This document shows positions 6,942-9,190 of a DNA stretch of 9,190 nt, in pieces. This DNA comes from an uncultured Candidatus Saccharibacteria bacterium (GTDB taxonomy: Bacteria > Patescibacteriota > Saccharimonadia > Saccharimonadales > UBA4665), in NCBI GenBank assembly GCA_937988795.1, contig CALKHY010000122.1, forward strand, positions 1 to 9,190, written 5' to 3'. Position 1 is the stretch's first letter. Each line of letters opens with the position of its first letter. Below the pieces are notes generated by a model. That model made no database searches. It had not been told where the DNA came from and saw nothing but the letters and a program-made list of their open reading frames with translations. Both the position numbers and the translations under genes were made by a program.

Positions 6942-7232
6942 ATGGCACTCGATCCCGAAGCATTGGCAGCCAAACTTGGGGTCGCTCCCGACACGATCGC
7001 ATTTGAGGGGCAGCGCAATCTTGATGATTTGACGGTACAAGTCGGGGAGATAGTCGCGCAAGGGGCAAGGGCTGTCGGTCGCAGGTTGCCTGCTCATGCA
7101 GTCGTAGGCGCACTGTTTGCCATCGGTGATGTGCAGTGGGAAAATGTCGATCCGCAAGATCGCGCCCGAGTAGCAGTGGTCCTCTCGGGGTTACTTGACA
7201 AGGTTATTGGAAATCCTAATGTAGTGGGGTAG
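6942..7232 (+). CDS. Unrecognised 96-residue protein between atpA and atpG
   Basis: I do not recognise this protein. It begins MALDPEALAAKLGVAPDT and is predicted soluble and mostly helical: helix about 5-14, amphipathic helix about 28-47 (LTVQVGEIVAQGARAVG), hydrophobic helix about 51-62, and a last helix about 70-90. No Cys, signal peptide or clear membrane segment is visible. It starts 2 bases after the atpA stop with a strong GGAGGAG site and ends 7 bases before atpG, so it is co-translated with the enzyme. Its codon use differs from its neighbours: 6 of 10 Gly codons are GGG, and AGG and ATA occur, all of which atpA avoids. It is not homologous by eye to epsilon, AtpI or any known F-type subunit. 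It could be an accessory or regulatory factor, or an unrelated passenger. Confidence 0.7.
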   Translation: MALDPEALAAKLGVAPDTIAFEGQRNLDDLTVQVGEIVAQGARAVGRRLPAHAVVGALFAIGDVQWENVDPQDRARVAVVLSGLLDKVIGNPNVVG

Positions 7233-7239
7233 CAATAGT

Positions 7240-8109
7240 ATGGCATCCAGGCAGCAGATTAAACGGCGAATCGCATCGGTCAAGAATACCAGGCAGATCA
7301 CCAAGGCCATGCAGCTTGTGGCTGCCAGCAAACTGCGCCGCGCACAAGAGGCTGCACAAAAGCCGCGGGCGTACGCTGACCTGGCCCGTACCATTTTGAC
7401 GCGTCTGCGCCAGATTGCTGCAGACGAAAGCGAACTCGGCCTGTTTACTGAGCGCCCAGTCAAGCGCCGCTTGCTCATCGTCATCACCAGCGACCTCGGC
7501 CTGGCCGGCGCATATGACGCGAATGTCATCCGCACTCTGATTGCCGAAGTCAAAAATGACCGCGAAGCAGGCGTCAAGACAAGCGTCATCGCCATTGGTC
7601 GTAAGGTTGCCCAGGCTGCCAGCCGTATCGCCGACGTCTATGTCGAAGCTGTCTACACCAAGCTGCCCGACAAGCCAACGGCCGACGAACTACGACCCAT
7701 CCTCATGTCTGTTGTTGACAAGTTCGTCGAGGGCGGCGTCGACGCCGTTGACATTATCTTCACCAAGTTTATCTCTAGCATTAAGTCAGAAGTCCGCATT
7801 CAGCGCCTCTTGCCTGCCGGTTTTGAGGAGGCCGAGCTGGACGAGGAGATGGCCCGGGCTAGCGTGGAGCCGTCCGCTGGCGCGCTTCTCAAGGCCGCAA
7901 GTATGCGTCTCATCGAGGTCCAGATCTACCAGGCTCGCCTGGAATCTGCCGCCAGCGAGCATTCCATGCGTATGCTGGCCATGAAGAACGCAACCGACAA
8001 CGCCAGCGACATCATCGAAGACTTGACGCTGGAGTTTAACAACGCCCGCCAGGCAGCGATTACCCAAGAGCTAGCCGAAATTACCGGCGGCGCGGAGGCG
8101 CTAAAATGA
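7240..8109 (+). CDS. atpG: F-type ATP synthase subunit gamma
   Basis: This 289-residue protein is the central rotor shaft that couples c-ring rotation to catalysis in the F1 head. The N-terminal helix MASRQQIKRRIASVKNTRQITKAM (residues 1-24) and VAASKLRRAQ, the Rossmann-like middle part with SDLGLAGAYDANV (about 84-96), and the long C-terminal helix with AMKNATDNASDIIEDL and FNNARQAAITQELAEI are all family hallmarks. Length is normal (about 285-300). It starts at the ATG at 7240, 7 bases after the small ORF, with only a G-rich stretch (7226-7229) as a weak ribosome-binding site. The stop TGA overlaps the ATG of the next gene as ATGA, and a GGAGG in its final codons serves that gene. Confidence 0.98.
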   Translation: MASRQQIKRRIASVKNTRQITKAMQLVAASKLRRAQEAAQKPRAYADLARTILTRLRQIAADESELGLFTERPVKRRLLIVITSDLGLAGAYDANVIRTLIAEVKNDREAGVKTSVIAIGRKVAQAASRIADVYVEAVYTKLPDKPTADELRPILMSVVDKFVEGGVDAVDIIFTKFISSIKSEVRIQRLLPAGFEEAELDEEMARASVEPSAGALLKAASMRLIEVQIYQARLESAASEHSMRMLAMKNATDNASDIIEDLTLEFNNARQAAITQELAEITGGAEALK

Positions 8110-8522
8110 CGAAACACGATACACGAGATACGATATATGATGAAAATGCAAAGGCCGTAAAGAGCTTTACGGATTTGCGTGCCTGGCGTGAAGCCCACAA
8201 ATTTGCAGTGAGCATTTATAAAGCAACCAAAACCTTCCCTAGCGAAGAAATATTTGGATTGACTACCCAGTTAAGACGCGCAGCTGTATCGATTGGCTCA
8301 AATGTGGCCGAGGGTTTTGGCCGCGATACATGGCAAGAAAAACTGAGATTCTATTTTATCGCCCGTGGCTCTCTGACCGAAGTCCAGAGTCAATTGCTGG
8401 TAGCCCGGGATGTCGGATATCTAAAGTCGGATACGTTTGATAGCCTGGCAAACCAGGCCATTGGATGTCACAAGACATTGAGCGGCTTGATTAAGAAAAC
8501 ACAGGAGATTCAGAAGGTATGA
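8106..8522 (+). CDS. Four-helix-bundle protein of the S23 / 23S rRNA IVS family
   Basis: This 138-residue protein matches the S23-type four-helix-bundle family, known from open frames in intervening sequences of bacterial 23S rRNA genes and related to the Avd protein of diversity-generating retroelements. Family signatures are SFTDLRAWREAHKF (20-33), QLRRAAVSIGSNVAEGFGR (55-73) and FYFIARGSLTEVQSQL (82-97), then a GYL turn. Relatives form basic oligomers that bind nucleic acid; the true role is unclear. It starts at ATGA, overlapping the atpG stop, with GGAGG 7 bases upstream, and no other in-frame start precedes the domain. Residues 5-11 (DTRDTIY) are encoded by the left arm of an inverted repeat. 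The gene is AT-richer (about 45% G+C in two 60-base blocks counted by hand, versus about 62% in one atpG block), suggesting later arrival. It has no known role in ATP synthesis. Confidence 0.88.
   Translation: MTKHDTRDTIYDENAKAVKSFTDLRAWREAHKFAVSIYKATKTFPSEEIFGLTTQLRRAAVSIGSNVAEGFGRDTWQEKLRFYFIARGSLTEVQSQLLVARDVGYLKSDTFDSLANQAIGCHKTLSGLIKKTQEIQKV
8117..8133 (+). repeat. Left arm of inverted repeat around the four-helix gene
   Basis: CGATACACGAGATACGA is the exact reverse complement of 8541-8557. With one mismatch the match extends to 8137 (20 of 21). It lies 11 bases into the coding sequence of the four-helix-bundle gene. Confidence 0.9.
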
Positions 8523-8540
8523 GGCAAGTTTCGTCCTATT

Positions 8541-8557
8541 TCGTATCTCGTGTATCG
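8541..8557 (-). repeat. Right arm of inverted repeat around the four-helix gene
   Basis: TCGTATCTCGTGTATCG pairs perfectly with 8117-8133; the extended match with one mismatch runs from 8537. It lies 18 bases after the stop codon of the four-helix-bundle gene and continues directly into the tandem repeat. Confidence 0.9.
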
Positions 8558-8580
8558 AATATCGAATATCGAATATCGAA
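8554..8580 (+). repeat. 7-base tandem repeat before atpD
   Basis: ATCGAAT occurs three times in perfect register, followed by a fourth copy lacking the last base (27 bases in all). The first copy shares its ATCG with the right inverted-repeat arm. The array ends 5 bases before the AAAGGGAG ribosome-binding site of atpD. Such short arrays can change copy number by slippage. Confidence 0.92.
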
Positions 8581-8584
8581 CTGA

Positions 8585-9190
<606 letters not shown>

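Larger units (their letters stand above)
8106..8580 (+). mobile_element. Candidate IVS-like inserted element in the atp operon
   Basis: A four-helix-bundle gene, a perfect 17-base inverted repeat enclosing it and a 7-base tandem array lie together between atpG and atpD, genes that are normally neighbours. Base composition is AT-richer than both flanks. Together this looks like an inserted unit similar to the intervening sequences of 23S rRNA genes, whose complementary ends form a stem around an S23-family frame. No transposase and no clear target-site duplication are seen, so mobility is inferred. The outer limits are uncertain by some ten bases; the start codon may belong to the host side. 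Confidence 0.45.

Overview
This window reads as a chromosomal segment from a candidate phyla radiation (Patescibacteria) bacterium, most likely a Saccharibacteria (TM7)-type lineage. The assignment is an inference from gene content: a complete-looking F-type ATP synthase operon with a very short delta subunit, a lone CobO-type adenosyltransferase, a 23S-IVS/four-helix-bundle gene with cognate repeats, compact gene packing, and promoters placed so close to start codons that some transcripts would be (nearly) leaderless. TGA is used as a normal stop, which argues against the UGA-recoding CPR groups (Gracilibacteria, Absconditabacteria). No database search was possible.

Left part (about 1-2843), all on the minus strand. 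Reading in the direction of transcription: a small glutaredoxin-like thioredoxin-fold protein (2843-2586), an unrecognised 220-residue helical protein (2546-1884), a CobO/BtuR-type corrinoid adenosyltransferase (1860-1291) and a YegS/DgkB-type lipid kinase (1287-334). The gaps are 39, 23 and 3 bases, so these four may be one transcript. A separate promoter with a palindrome at its likely transcription start then drives a gene that runs off the left edge (256-1). None of the last three genes in the cluster has a clear Shine-Dalgarno sequence, unlike the atp genes.

Middle: the 186-base divergent interval between 2843 and 3030 is the longest stretch without a gene. It carries promoters for both directions: a consensus-like extended -10 promoter for the atp operon, and two possible promoters for the glutaredoxin gene.

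Right part (3030-9190), plus strand: atpI/atpZ-like, atpB (a), atpE (c), atpF (b), atpH (delta), atpA (alpha), an unrecognised 96-residue ORF, atpG (gamma), a four-helix-bundle (S23/IVS-family) gene, and atpD (beta, cut by the window edge). Subunits a, c, b form the membrane part, and delta, alpha, gamma, beta the catalytic part of the rotary enzyme. AtpC (epsilon) would be expected beyond the edge. The c subunit carries an Asp ion-binding residue and lacks the Na+-coordinating side chains, so H+ coupling is predicted.

The two extra genes inside the operon are the most interesting content. The first (6942-7232) has a strong ribosome-binding site and odd codon use. The second (8106-8522) is AT-richer than its neighbours and bracketed by a 17-base perfect inverted repeat (20 of 21 with one mismatch), followed by a 7-base tandem repeat just before the atpD ribosome-binding site. 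This layout resembles the intervening sequences of 23S rRNA genes, but sits inside a protein-coding operon.
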